The notes under the pieces are model-generated. The model did no database searches. It was not told the origin of the DNA and saw only the letters and a program-made list of their open reading frames with translations. DNA of 64,000 nucleotides, from NCBI RefSeq assembly GCF_016097415.1, contig NZ_JAEHGE010000001.1:4149897-4213896 (forward strand). Reading direction: 5' to 3'. Made by a program: the position numbers and the translations under genes. Positions 29,746 through 38,948 of this stretch are shown in pieces. Every line of letters starts with the position of its first letter. Position 1 is the stretch's first letter. The stretch is from a sulfur-oxidizing endosymbiont of Gigantopelta aegis. Its GTDB lineage: Bacteria > Pseudomonadota > Gammaproteobacteria > GRL18.

Positions 29746-31023
29746 TTAAAGTCTGCCGTCAACTTCGTGTTTTTTTAATAGGTGTTTAATGTCATAGAGA
29801 ACATGACTCGCCTTACCTAATTGGTGTATTTTCTCTGCACCCATGGTTGCAAATTCTTCATGTGCCACCGCTAAAAGAATGGCATCATATTGCTCATTTT
29901 TGAGTTCGTTAATTAATTTAAGCTGGTACTCTTTATCCGCCTCTTGACTATCAGCCCAGGGGTCGTAAACATCTACGATGGCGCCATAAGTATGTAATTC
30001 GGCGATCATGTCGATAACACGGGTGTTTCTTAAGTCGGGGCAGTTTTCTTTAAAGGTTAAGCCCATAATGAGTATTTTTGACTCACTGATATGAATACGC
30101 TTTTTGAGCATCAAGCGGATCATGTCATTGACGATGTGGTTACCCATGCTGTCATTGATGCGGCGACTCGCACGAATGATTTCTGGATTATACCCCACTT
30201 CTTGTGCTTTATGTACTAAGTAATAGGGATCGATGCCAATACAGTGGCCACCGACTAGGCCCGGGCGAAAAGGTAAAAAGTTCCACTTGGTCCCTGCGGC
30301 TTTTAGTACGTCTTCGGTATCAATGTCCAGACGTGAAAATATGTGTGAGAGCTCATTCATTAGGGCGATATTGACATCACGCTGGGTGTTTTCAATCACC
30401 TTGGAGGCTTCGGCCACTTTGATACTACTGGCTTTATGGGTGCCGGCAATAATAATGCTTTGGTATAAGTCATCGACATAGTCTGCTACTTCGGGGGTTG
30501 AGCCTGAGGTCACTTTTAAGATATTAATGACTCGATGTTTTTTGTCTCCGGGGTTGATTCGTTCAGGACTATAACCTGCGTAGAAATCCTGGTTGAATGT
30601 GAGGCCGGATGATTGTTCTATGGCGGGGATGCACATTTCTTCGGTGGCACCCGGATAGACGGTGGATTCGTAGATGACAATATCGCCGAGTGAAATAAGC
30701 TCGCCGATCATTTCGCTGGCTTTGATCAGGGGTGAAAGGTCTGGATTTTTATGTTTATCTACCGGAGTGGGCACGGTGACGATGTATACATTGCATGATT
30801 TTAGATCATCGACATTGCTGGTATATTGTAATTGGCCGGTTTGTGTTAATTCATCTGAGGTCAGTTCTAAAGTGGTGTCTTTGCCTGATTTGAGTTCTGT
30901 TATGCGGGATGTGTTGATATCGAAACCGATAACCGGGTATTTTTTCGCGAATTCAACGGCGAGGGGTAAACCCACGTAGCCCAGGCCGATAATGGCTAGT
31001 TTTGTATTTCCCAGTGTTATCAT
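29746..31023 (-). CDS. Nucleotide-sugar dehydrogenase (TviB/WbpA-like)
   Basis: A 425-residue enzyme that oxidises a UDP-sugar to the uronic acid in two NAD-dependent steps. The N-terminal Rossmann motif is [20 protein letters not shown], the central part has [12 protein letters not shown] and [10 protein letters not shown], and the catalytic cysteine lies in [18 protein letters not shown]. The [12 protein letters not shown] pattern is that of UDP-N-acetylhexosamine dehydrogenases rather than UDP-glucose dehydrogenase, but the exact sugar is an inference. It provides acidic sugar precursors for the polysaccharide. Confidence 0.88.
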   Translation of the reverse strand: MITLGNTKLAIIGLGYVGLPLAVEFAKKYPVIGFDINTSRITELKSGKDTTLELTSDELTQTGQLQYTSNVDDLKSCNVYIVTVPTPVDKHKNPDLSPLIKASEMIGELISLGDIVIYESTVYPGATEEMCIPAIEQSSGLTFNQDFYAGYSPERINPGDKKHRVINILKVTSGSTPEVADYVDDLYQSIIIAGTHKASSIKVAEASKVIENTQRDVNIALMNELSHIFSRLDIDTEDVLKAAGTKWNFLPFRPGLVGGHCIGIDPYYLVHKAQEVGYNPEIIRASRRINDSMGNHIVNDMIRLMLKKRIHISESKILIMGLTFKENCPDLRNTRVIDMIAELHTYGAIVDVYDPWADSQEADKEYQLKLINELKNEQYDAILLAVAHEEFATMGAEKIHQLGKASHVLYDIKHLLKKHEVDGRL

Positions 31024-31063
31024 GTGAGCCTCGTGTAATATGATATTTTAAGCAATTGTTGAT

Positions 31064-31219
31064 TTTGTGCCCCAATCAGGTTTGGGCAGACACGTAGGGG
31101 CGAACCTATGTGTTCGCCCTGTTGTTTATGGCACCATCGTTAATTTTGTGCCTCAATCGGGTTTGGGCAGACACATAGGTCTGCCCCTACGGGGTATGGT
31201 GGTGCCGGGTTCCGTAGGT
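31064..31219. repeat. Hairpin repeat units downstream of the epimerase gene
   Basis: Two partial copies of the unit that makes the 32319-33108 array: GGGCAGACACGTAGGGGCG with the GTTCGCCC arm, then GGGCAGACACATAGGTCTGC with CCCTACGG. They fill the gap between the epimerase and dehydrogenase genes, so the epimerase is bracketed by the same repeat. Confidence 0.8.
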
Positions 31220-31227
31220 TTGGGATT

Positions 31228-32265
31228 TTAATCAATTTTGTAATAATCTTTATACCATGCGGCAAAATTTTTAATTCCTTCATCGACTGTTGTTGATGGT
31301 TTGTAATCAACGTCTCTGACAAGATCCGCTACATCGGCAAAGGTGTCAGGCACATCACCCGGTTGTAGGGGCAAGAGATTTTTTTCTGCGCTTTTCCCCA
31401 GATGTTTTTCTAGTGTTTCAATATAGGTCAGCAATTCTACGGGTTGTTGGTTGCCGATATTGTAAATACGCCAGGGTGCGGGGCTGGTCGCTGAATCAGG
31501 GTTTTTACCGCTCCATTCTGGATTGGGTGTGGCAACATTGTCCAGCACACGTATGATGCCCTCTACAATGTCATCAATGTAGGTAAAATCACGACGATGT
31601 TTGCTATAATTATAGACATCGATGGCTTTGTCTTCAAAAATGGCTTTGGCAAATTTTTGCAGCGCCATATCAGGGCGATCCCAAGGACCATAAACGGTAA
31701 AGAATCTTAAACCTGTCGTCGGTAGTCGATATAAATGACTATAGGTATGTGCCATTAGTTCACCAGATTTCTTTGAGGCAGCGTAAAGTGAAATCGGGTG
31801 ATCGACATTGTCATGAATGGAAAAAGGCATACTTTCATTGAGGCCGTAGACTGAACTGGATGAGGCATAGACAAGGTGTTTGACTTTGTTATGACGACAG
31901 CCTTCTAAAATATGGGCGAAGCCTACTATGTTGCTATCGACGTAGGCTAGAGGATTTTCAATGGAGTAACGTACACCAGCTTGGGCGGCTAGATTCATGA
32001 CTTTGTCAAATTGCTCAACTTTGAATAACTCTTCCATTGCCTGGCGATCAGCGAGATCCATTTTAATGAAACGGAAGGTGCCTTTTTTGTCGGCATCTGT
32101 AGCAGCCAAGGTATCTTCGATACGTTGAAGTCGGGCTTCTTTGAGGCGTACGTCGTAGTAGTCGTTAATAATGTCGATACCCACTACATCATCGCCACGG
32201 CTAACGAGTTCTTCGGATAGTTTTGAGCCTATAAAACCGGCAGCACCGGTGACTAATATTTTCAT
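31228..32265 (-). CDS. NAD-dependent epimerase (UDP-glucuronate 4-epimerase type)
   Basis: A 345-residue extended SDR. The start [20 protein letters not shown] binds [13 protein letters not shown] and the YAASKKSGE motif hold the catalytic Ser, Tyr and Lys, and [20 protein letters not shown] is characteristic of UDP-glucuronate epimerases (GAE/WbpP-LspL group). It fits with the neighbouring dehydrogenase in making an uronic-acid nucleotide sugar for the exopolysaccharide. The exact substrate is inferred. Confidence 0.85.
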   Translation of the reverse strand: MKILVTGAAGFIGSKLSEELVSRGDDVVGIDIINDYYDVRLKEARLQRIEDTLAATDADKKGTFRFIKMDLADRQAMEELFKVEQFDKVMNLAAQAGVRYSIENPLAYVDSNIVGFAHILEGCRHNKVKHLVYASSSSVYGLNESMPFSIHDNVDHPISLYAASKKSGELMAHTYSHLYRLPTTGLRFFTVYGPWDRPDMALQKFAKAIFEDKAIDVYNYSKHRRDFTYIDDIVEGIIRVLDNVATPNPEWSGKNPDSATSPAPWRIYNIGNQQPVELLTYIETLEKHLGKSAEKNLLPLQPGDVPDTFADVADLVRDVDYKPSTTVDEGIKNFAAWYKDYYKID

Positions 32266-32318
32266 TAAATTACCTATTTGTCTGTATTATATTGGTATAT
32301 ATTTTGTGTTATGTATTC

Positions 32319-33108
32319 ATCATCTGGTTTGGGCAGACACGTAGGTCTGCCCCTACGGTACGGGGGCTGGGCGGATTCCGTAGGGGCGAACCTATGTGTT
32401 CGCCCTGTTGTTTATGCCCTCAGCGCCAATTTTGTGCCTCAATCTGGTTTGGGCAGACACGTAGGTCTGCCCCTACGGTACGGAGGCGGGGCGGATTCCG
32501 TAGGGGCGAACCTATGTGTTCGCCCTATTGTTTATGCCCTCAGCGCCAATTTTGTGCCTCAATCTGGTTTGGGCAGACACGTAGGTCTGCCCCTACGGTA
32601 CGGGGGCGGGGCGGATTCCGTAGGGGTGAACCTATGTGTTCGCCCTATTGTTTATGCCCTCAGCGCCAATTTTGTGCCTCAATCTGGTTTGGGCAGACAC
32701 GTAGGTCTGCCCCTACGGTACGGAGGCGGGCGGATTCCGTAGGGGCGAACCTATGTGTTCGCCCTATTGTTTATGCCCTCAGCGCCAATTTTGTGCCTCA
32801 ATCTGGTTTGGGCAGACACGTAGGTCTGCCCCTACGGTACGGGGCTGGGCGGATTCCGTAGGGGTGAACCTATGTGTTCGCCCTGTTGTTTATGCCCTCA
32901 GCGCCAATTTTGTGCCCCAATCGGGTTTGGGCAGACACATAGGTCTGCCCCTACGGTACGGAGGCGGGGCGGATTCCGTAGGGGCGAACCTATGTGTTCG
33001 CCCTGTTGTTTATGCCCTCAGCGCCAATTTTGTGCCCCAATCGGGTTTGGGCAGACACGTAGGTCTGCCCCTACGGTACGGTACGGGGCTGGGCTGGGCT
33101 GGGCTGTA
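32319..33108. repeat. Tandem array of about 120-bp double-hairpin units
   Basis: The 10-mer GGGCAGACAC recurs at 32331, 32451, 32571, 32691, 32810, 32929 and 33049, giving six full units of 119-120 bp plus a partial seventh. Each unit holds two short hairpins, GGGCAGAC-ACGTAG-GTCTGCCC and GGGCGAAC-CTATGT-GTTCGCCC. Units differ by a few substitutions and one-base indels. Because 120 is divisible by three, long false reading frames appear in this stretch. It abuts a RAYT remnant. Confidence 0.93.
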
Positions 33109-33110
33109 TA

Positions 33111-33339
33111 TTATTTTGCTACAATTTTTGTACTGTCATTATTCAATTTGTCATCGGTCCAGGAAATGGGGTTGTTTTTTATGTAATGGAAAAATGATAT
33201 AATCTTCTTCATTACGAATAATATGATCCCAATAATTTCGTTGCCAAAGTCGTTTGTTAAAACGCGGCCACCCCTGTTGCTTCACACCACGAATATATTC
33301 ATTGCTGGTCATGGTTTTAAACCACTGCACTAGATACAC
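33111..33339 (-). pseudogene. REP-associated tyrosine transposase (RAYT), C-terminal remnant
   Basis: The frame from 33339 reads QWFKTMTSNEYIRGVKQQGW then RLWQRNYWDHIIRNEEDY, the conserved C-terminal part of RAYT/TnpA_REP Y1 transposases. After a frameshift near 33187 the family ending YIKNNPISWTDDKLN follows to a stop at 33111. The N-terminal HUH motif is absent. It lies directly next to the hairpin array, the kind of repeat such enzymes are associated with. Confidence 0.7.
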
Positions 33340-33441
33340 TGCTCAACTGCTCAAAGCTGAAACTTGAAAGTAATCTTCCACGTCAACCGTCATTGCGTTT
33401 TTTATAACTTGAGTTTTGCCCATCGTCTTCTTTTGCTTGAA

Positions 33442-33570
33442 TTATTTATCTAAAGATTTTTTAAATGCAGCAATTTCTTGTTCTACTCGGCTTTCAAAAT
33501 CTTTAATCGTATCTTCGATATTAACAAAATCTGATGATAATGACTCCGGGTTTTTCTTGGTAATTTTCAT
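33442..33570 (-). CDS. Small ORF or detached C-terminus of the ATPase
   Basis: A 42-codon frame (MKITKKNPESLSSDF to EIAAFKKSLDK) predicted to be helical. It starts 26 bp after the ATPase stop, in a frame that also runs upstream toward it, so it may be the frameshifted end of that protein rather than a separate gene. No strong ribosome-binding site is visible. Confidence 0.3.
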   Translation of the reverse strand: MKITKKNPESLSSDFVNIEDTIKDFESRVEQEIAAFKKSLDK

Positions 33571-33595
33571 TGCTGTATCAACTTTTGTGTTATTC

Positions 33596-34152
33596 CTAAG
33601 TTTGGAGCTGCTGTCTTATTATTTTTTCAGAGCTTTCCTGACGATGTGCTTTTTGTAATTCATTCAAATAAGCACTGATTTCTTCATGCTTTTCAGCTTT
33701 GATTGGACTGGTGATTTCTTCTGAGAGTTCATCAGCCACTGTACGAATATGTTCGGTAGTGAACAAATTGATTTCTTCTAAATAACCAAAGAGCATAATA
33801 CGATCACAAAATACATTTAAACGTCTAGGCACACCTTCTGTCAGCTCATAAATTAGCTGTATTGCATCTTTATCAAAAAGCTCTCCGCCAGTCCAACCAG
33901 CTTCACCTAAGCGATAATTAATATAAAATTCAGTTTCTTCTGCTTTGAGTGGACCCAGGTGGCATGATGCAATGACTCGTTGTCTTAGCTGCTCCATGGA
34001 CTTGGCTTTTAAGGTATCAATGAATTCTTTTTGACCGACTAGAAAGCTTTGAATCAACGGTTTATTATCAACCTGAAAATTTGACAACATTCGCAACTCT
34101 TCGACTGTTTTTGCTGGTAAATTCTGAACTTCATCAATAACCAATACCACAC
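33596..34152 (-). pseudogene. XrtA-associated AAA ATPase (ExeA-like), N-terminus lost
   Basis: The surviving 184 residues start at the Walker B strand VLVIDEVQNLPAKTVEELRM and continue through SFLVGQKEF, LRQRVIASCHLGPL and EGVPRRLNVFCDRIMLFGYL, the pattern of the secretion-type ATPase found in PEP-CTERM/exosortase exopolysaccharide loci. The Walker A half should lie upstream, but IS3-A copy e begins at 34153 and the sequence beyond is unrelated. Inactive as it stands. Confidence 0.8.
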
Positions 34153-35323
34153 TGATGTGTCTTCACGGCACAGGCTGAGGAGCCGATGGCCGTCAACGGT
34201 AATGGGCGGCATTTATGTCGCCTTTTACCCCTCTTCAATCAATCGATTTAAGCTATTTCCTGCTGTATTTCATAATCGACTGGTGACAAATAATCATTAG
34301 CCGAATGAAGTCGCTCCCGATTATAAAATACCTCAATATATTCAAATATTGCCTGCTTTGCTTCTACTCTGGTTTTGAATCGACAATGGTGCGTCAATTC
34401 AGTTTTCAAACTATGAAAGAAGCTCTCTGATACAGCATTGTCCCAGCAATTTCCTTTGCGGCTCATAGACTGAATTATGTTATGATCCGACAATATTTTT
34501 CTATGACTATCAGAGGCATATTGGCTACCTCGGTCAGTATGCCAAAGCAATCCATCCATTGGTTTACGCTTCCATATGGCCATCAGTAAAGCATCATTGA
34601 CTAGCTTGGCTTTCATTCGCTCATCCATCGACCAGCCAACAATTTGCCTAGAGAATAAGTCAATGACAACCGCTAAATATAACCAGCCTTCCTTGGTGGC
34701 AATATAGGTAATATCACCCACATAGTAGCGATCAGGTTGAGAGACAGTAAACTCTCTTTCCAGTAAATTTGGAGATATACGCTTATTATGCTTGGAATTA
34801 GTCGTCGCTTTAAAGCGTCTCTTCGTTTTACAAAACAAACCGGCTTTTTTCATTAATCGACCAATTCTCCGGCGGCTTATATGAACGCCTTTTTCAGCCA
34901 GTTTTCTTTTTAAGACGACGGGTTCCATAAGTCTTGCGACTGTCTTCAAACAGTTTTTTAGCTGCTCAGTAAGCGCTTCATTTTCTTTCTCTCTATCCGT
35001 TTTAGGAGAGCTAACCCAATCATAATAGCAACTACGGGAAACATCCATAAAACGGCACAGAATCGTTACCGGGTAATCTTTAGCCTGATCAGTTATCCAT
35101 GCGTACTTCACAAAGTTTCCCTTGCAAAGTACGCTGTGGCCTTTTTAATAAATCACGCTTGAGAAACGGATTGATCCGTCTCATTAGCTAATTTGACAGC
35201 TGATTCTTTAAATTCTGATGTATAGCTTTTATTCGGTTTTTTTGTTTGATCATTCATTTTAGGTCACACTTTTTATCTTTTAGTTATTTTAAGTTGTGTG
35301 TCCGGTTAAGTATAGCCACATTA
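34153..35323 (-). mobile_element. IS3-A copy e (deleted at both ends of its interior)
   Basis: Only eight bases of the right terminus (TGATGTGT) remain before a jump to CTTCACGGC, and part of orfA is deleted near 35160. The left terminus CCACATTA at 35323 is complete. Flanking triplets differ (CAC and AAG), and the flanks are fragments of different genes, so DNA was lost around this copy. Confidence 0.85.
34248..35111 (-). CDS. IS3-A orfB transposase, uninterrupted frame
   Basis: A 287-residue IS3-family DDE transposase: N-terminal [23 protein letters not shown]_21-like region, then [17 protein letters not shown] (first Asp), [12 protein letters not shown] (second Asp) and [18 protein letters not shown] (Glu). 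The frame is open only because an extra A compensates for an upstream shift, leaving a stretch ([15 protein letters not shown]) that is out of the ancestral frame [15 protein letters not shown]. The product may therefore be inactive despite the open frame. Confidence 0.75.
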   Translation of the reverse strand: MKYAWITDQAKDYPVTILCRFMDVSRSCYYDWVSSPKTDREKENEALTEQLKNCLKTVARLMEPVVLKRKLAEKGVHISRRRIGRLMKKAGLFCKTKRRFKATTNSKHNKRISPNLLEREFTVSQPDRYYVGDITYIATKEGWLYLAVVIDLFSRQIVGWSMDERMKAKLVNDALLMAIWKRKPMDGLLWHTDRGSQYASDSHRKILSDHNIIQSMSRKGNCWDNAVSESFFHSLKTELTHHCRFKTRVEAKQAIFEYIEVFYNRERLHSANDYLSPVDYEIQQEIA

Positions 35324-35440
35324 AAGCCACTATTACCAGTTACACATAAACTGATAGGATAAAATTCCTCTTCAAGCATATTGCTGTCAATTGACACTTT
35401 TTTTACAAGATGACTGCTTACTGAATAACTGCAATATTTT
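35324..35440 (-). other. Short gene fragment cut by IS3-A copy e
   Basis: A minus-strand frame reads VSIDSNMLEEEFYPISLCVT then GNSGF into the IS at 35323. It is probably the start of a gene downstream of the cyclase (possible starts GTG or the internal ATG). Too short to identify. Just upstream, in another frame, VYFSQVQPDLNIGEIMDHK ends at 35440 and may be a frameshifted tail of the cyclase. Confidence 0.35.
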
Positions 35441-35497
35441 ACTTATGATCCATAATTTCACCAATATTTAGATCAGGCTGAACTTGAGAAAAATAGA

Positions 35498-36322
35498 CTA
35501 ATTTAGAACTTGGTAGAGTTCGTTACAATAATAAGCAAACTCAAGTGTATTTTTTTGCTTATTTTGCACAGCTGGATTCTCATTAATATTTTGATTCGTA
35601 AACCCATGCCACCAATTTTTAACTAAGGTGTCATTTTCATGATTCTGTTGGTGAAGAACTTTGTGCCAGTTGAAAAACCATACTCTATCTTTAGAGTATT
35701 TATTTGATTCCTTAAATGGAGCTATAAAGTTTTGAGATTTCTCAGAGCAATTATTCTGCTGAATAATAAGGTGCGTTGTAGTTAGTAATTGTTTTATCGT
35801 TGGGTGATGGTGATTTTCATAATGGGGTAGAAATAGACAACCCCCCATCCAATCCAAAGATTTCTCCAGATTTTGTAATGCATTCCATCCTGTTCCTGTA
35901 ATTGAAAGGCCGCTCTGACCTGCATTAATTATTTTAATATCCCCTTGTGTGATTGAAATTCTTAGTGGTATTGACTGACATAATGATAATGCTAATAAAT
36001 TAATTGCGTTTTTGATCATTATTGCCAATAAATCTGTATCTTTAGTTTCAGAATAAAAAACATAGCCATCACCATAACGTATCCAATGAACACCTCCACC
36101 ATTATATTTTTCTACTTGGGTATCTAAAGAGCTATATAGTCTTCCGAATATCTGAGAAGATGCTTCAGTGCCATATTGGTCAATGCAGTGCTCAGCATTC
36201 GTGTATCCTAAAATATCAACTATACCGATGAAGACAGATACAGTGGACCCCATTGTCAAGACAGCTTTCTCAAATATTAAGATATAATTCTGTTGGTTAT
36301 TTATAGTATTAGTCTTATCCAC
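35498..36322 (-). CDS. Class III nucleotide cyclase-like protein (possible Pycsar-type cyclase)
   Basis: From GTG 36322 the protein is 274 residues; ATG at 36253 (MGSTVSVFIGIVDILGYTNA) gives 251 and avoids starting within a palindrome. The cyclase-like core shows VFIGIVDILGY, with a candidate metal-binding Asp, and WIRYGDGYVFYSE, with a second Asp after a short hairpin, followed by PLRISITQGDI and an ITGTGWNALQNLEK helix. This spacing fits class III adenylate/guanylate cyclase folds, including the bacterial uridylate/cytidylate cyclases of Pycsar phage defence. The C-terminus may extend by frameshift to 35440. A downstream gene is destroyed by IS3-A copy e, so the partner is unknown. Confidence 0.5.
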   Translation of the reverse strand: MDKTNTINNQQNYILIFEKAVLTMGSTVSVFIGIVDILGYTNAEHCIDQYGTEASSQIFGRLYSSLDTQVEKYNGGGVHWIRYGDGYVFYSETKDTDLLAIMIKNAINLLALSLCQSIPLRISITQGDIKIINAGQSGLSITGTGWNALQNLEKSLDWMGGCLFLPHYENHHHPTIKQLLTTTHLIIQQNNCSEKSQNFIAPFKESNKYSKDRVWFFNWHKVLHQQNHENDTLVKNWWHGFTNQNINENPAVQNKQKNTLEFAYYCNELYQVLN

Positions 36323-36401
36323 ATATCCACAGGTCTGCCAGTAGTCCAGAGACGCTTGCGATATATCTCAGGGCTACTGGCTTGGCCTGTGGATATGTGG
36401 A
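36318..36401. repeat. 84-bp imperfect palindrome
   Basis: Arms 36318-36347 and 36371-36401 pair almost completely (TCCACATATCCACAGG on both) around a loop of about 23 bp. It lies between the cyclase start and the IS3-B element. It could be the end structure of IS3-B, a dispersed repeat or a terminator; no second copy was seen in this window. Confidence 0.7.
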
Positions 36402-36657
36402 CAAGGCGGTTGCCAGTAAAGTTGATTATCCTCTCATCATGCTGCCCGTTTTAAGTCTGGAACAACTTCTTTCATCACGCCATAGATCTCTGCAGGCGTT
36501 TTTCCACCGTGTGTACTGTGTGGTCGTTCATGGTTGTAAAACTCAAAATATTCCTTTAATGAGCTCTTTAGCTCATCAATACTTTGGTAATCCTTGAGGT
36601 AAATTTCCTCATATTTTACACTTCGCCGTATACGTCAAAACTTCCCACGTTGACGTA

Positions 36658-38185
36658 TCATTCCACTTTATTTAAAGGCTGAATTTTTTCAGTCAAATTC
36701 CATGGCAACAATTGCTCTAAAGCCTCATCATCATAATGCCTGCCCAGCTTAGGTAACTCAGTCAGAATGTGTGTTAAAAAGGCAAAGGGCTCTAGGTTGT
36801 TTGCTTTCGCTGTTTGCACGATTGAATATAAAATAGCACTGGCCTCAGCACCACGAGGATTTTGGTTCATGACCCAGTTTTTGCGCCCAATCACAAAGGG
36901 TTTGATCCGCCGCTCTGCCATATTATTATCAATCTGGAGGTTGCCCTCTTCAAGATAGACAGTCAGATACTTCCATTGATTGATCACATAACGAATAGCG
37001 ACACCCAACTTACTGTCTTTTGTTGTTTTAGTCACTTTATCATCACACCACTTTTTAAAGTCATCCAGTAGTGGTTTGCTTTTTTCCTGACGGATCAGGT
37101 AACGTTGTTCAGCATTGAGCGGTTTGATTTGTTTTTCAATCGCATACAATTTAGCAATTTTACTGATCGCCATTTGTACCATGCCAGGCTTTTTCTGACT
37201 GTTCTTGGGTAATGCTTTTAAGGCATCATGGAACTTGCGACGAGCATGTGCCATGCAGCCTAATAAAGTGACTTCACTGTTCTCATTTTCGAATATATGA
37301 TAACCGGGAAAGCCATCCGTTTGCAGGTAACCTGAAAACCCCGTTAAAAAGGTTTTGGCATGTTGGCCTGCACGAGTAGGCTGATACTCATACAAAACAA
37401 TGGGACACTTGGAATGATAGCCGCCACTTTGATAGAGCCACATATAAGATTTAGGGCAATTCTCACGTCCATCATGGATCACTCGCATCGTTGTTTCATC
37501 GGCCTGGATGATTTTCTGCCTAATGAGATAATACAACAACCGATTATAAAAGGGTTTGAGTAATTCAGCTGATTTAAGCACCCAGTTGGACATACTGGCT
37601 CTGGAAAGTGTTATCTTATAGCGTTTAAATATCGCTTCCTGTCGATAGAGAGGCAAGCTGTCTAGAATTTAGAAACAATGATATAGGCCAGCAGGCTGGG
37701 TGATGCAAAACTTCTAGGAATGGGCTGTGCAGGCTTAGGAGCAGTTTTAACGCCTTCCTCACAAGCACGACAGGCATATTTAACCTGAACATGTTCTACA
37801 ACATATACCTGAGCAGGAACAATTTCCAGTTGCTCTGAGGTCTCTTCACCAATTTCATGCAAGTGATGACCGCAGTCACAGACTTGTTCTGCTTCAGATA
37901 ACTCATGACGAACAACTTTACGAGGTAGGTCTTTAGGTAAAGGCTTACGACCGGGCTTTTTACGCTCATAAGTAATGGTTTCACGGACTTCCGGTGCTTC
38001 TTCGGCGAACGTTTCTGCCTCATTAAAGAAGTCGGGGTGGGCTTCTTTTCACTGGAAGTACCAAACCGTTTGTGTTGCAACAGACGAAATTGTTCCTCAT
38101 ACCAGTCCACTTTTGACTGGAGTTCAAGCACCCTGTTTTTGAGCGTTGGTATCTCTTCTGGTAGTATTTTGTCTGTTGAACTCAT
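36658..38185 (-). pseudogene. tnpC: IS66 TnpC transposase, frameshifted
   Basis: The N-terminal piece (38185 downward) has LKNRVLELQSKVDWYEEQFR and LLQHKRFGTSSEK, a middle piece has the zinc-finger-like QVKYACRACEEGVKTAPKPA, and the 332-residue C-terminal piece carries IQADETTMRVI, LQTDGFPGYH and LQIDNNMAERRIKPFVIGRK. At least two frameshifts (near 38010-38020 and 37660) separate them. Inactive as read. Confidence 0.85.
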
Positions 38186-38260
38186 GCGTTATATTATACT
38201 AAAAATGAGCGTTAAATGCTTGTATTTATTCTGTTTAATGCGCATCTAAAGGGACTTTTT

Positions 38261-38616
38261 TTAGTTGTTTTCCAGACCATGAATTTCAGGGTGAGCATGG
38301 TGTTGTGTGCAAGATAAACCATCCAGTAACCACTGTAATTCTCTCAGTGTTAACGAAAGAGTGGGTTGTTCTTTTTCCATCGGCCACTGGAATTTCCCTT
38401 TTCAAGTGTACGATAGTAAAGCCAGAAACCATTACGCTCCCAGTACAGTATTTTAAGTTTATCTCGCTGACGATTACAAAAAACAAAGACACTGCCATCA
38501 AAGGGATTGTGTTCCAATTGCTCTGAGACAATCAGTGATAGCCCATTGGTTGCTTTTCTCATATCGGTAACACCAGAAACCAGATAAACCTGATTGACTG
38601 TGATGCCCGTTATCAT
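38261..38616 (-). pseudogene. tnpB: IS66 TnpB accessory protein (Orf2), frameshifted
   Basis: Starts MITGITVNQVYLVSGVTDMR and continues through FDGSVFVFCNRQRDKLKILY WERNGFWLYYRTLEKG, the standard IS66 Orf2 sequence. A missing base near 38400 leads to an early stop at 38350; the normal ending LRELQWLLDGL follows in another frame to 38261. Its start overlaps the tnpA stop by 4 bp. Confidence 0.82.
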
Positions 38617-38948
38617 GAAACAGTCCTGAGCAAATCCAGAATGGACTTGAGCTGATTCAGGTTCGTATCAGAATTGATTTCCAAACTGAAACCATTGGTA
38701 TGGCTTACTTTAATTGCATTGCTTGTGGGGGAATTGGCCAGTAAATTAATGGGAATGAGTTGATTGTTGGTGTTGACCTGTTTTGATGAGCTAACATAAC
38801 CCAACTTCTTTCGATAATAGCTAAAAATATGAGAGGGTATCTTATGTTGTTGACAATAAACTGCCTGGCTTAAGTTACTGGCTTGGCAGGCCTCTATGTG
38901 TTGCTTCATCGAAGCATCTTTTGAATGGTTGCTCATTTGTATCTCCAA
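38613..38948 (-). CDS. tnpA: IS66 TnpA accessory protein (Orf1)
   Basis: A 111-residue protein with MKQHIEACQASNLSQAVYCQ and HKIPSHIFSYYRKKLG, typical of the IS66 first ORF (helix-turn-helix type). The frame is intact. It overlaps tnpB by 4 bp, as usual in IS66. Confidence 0.8.
   Translation of the reverse strand: MEIQMSNHSKDASMKQHIEACQASNLSQAVYCQQHKIPSHIFSYYRKKLGYVSSSKQVNTNNQLIPINLLANSPTSNAIKVSHTNGFSLEINSDTNLNQLKSILDLLRTVS

Noticed and set aside
31064..33108. CRISPR array
   Set aside because: Unit length is about 120 bp with no unique spacers; whole units are repeated with few substitutions and no cas genes are near.
32278..33202. Long overlapping reading frames of 100-190 codons with repeated RQFCA-type or GLGRHVGLPLR-type peptides
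   Set aside because: They arise because the tandem repeat period is 120 bp, a multiple of three. They appear in several frames, have no ribosome-binding sites and follow the repeat rather than a protein pattern.
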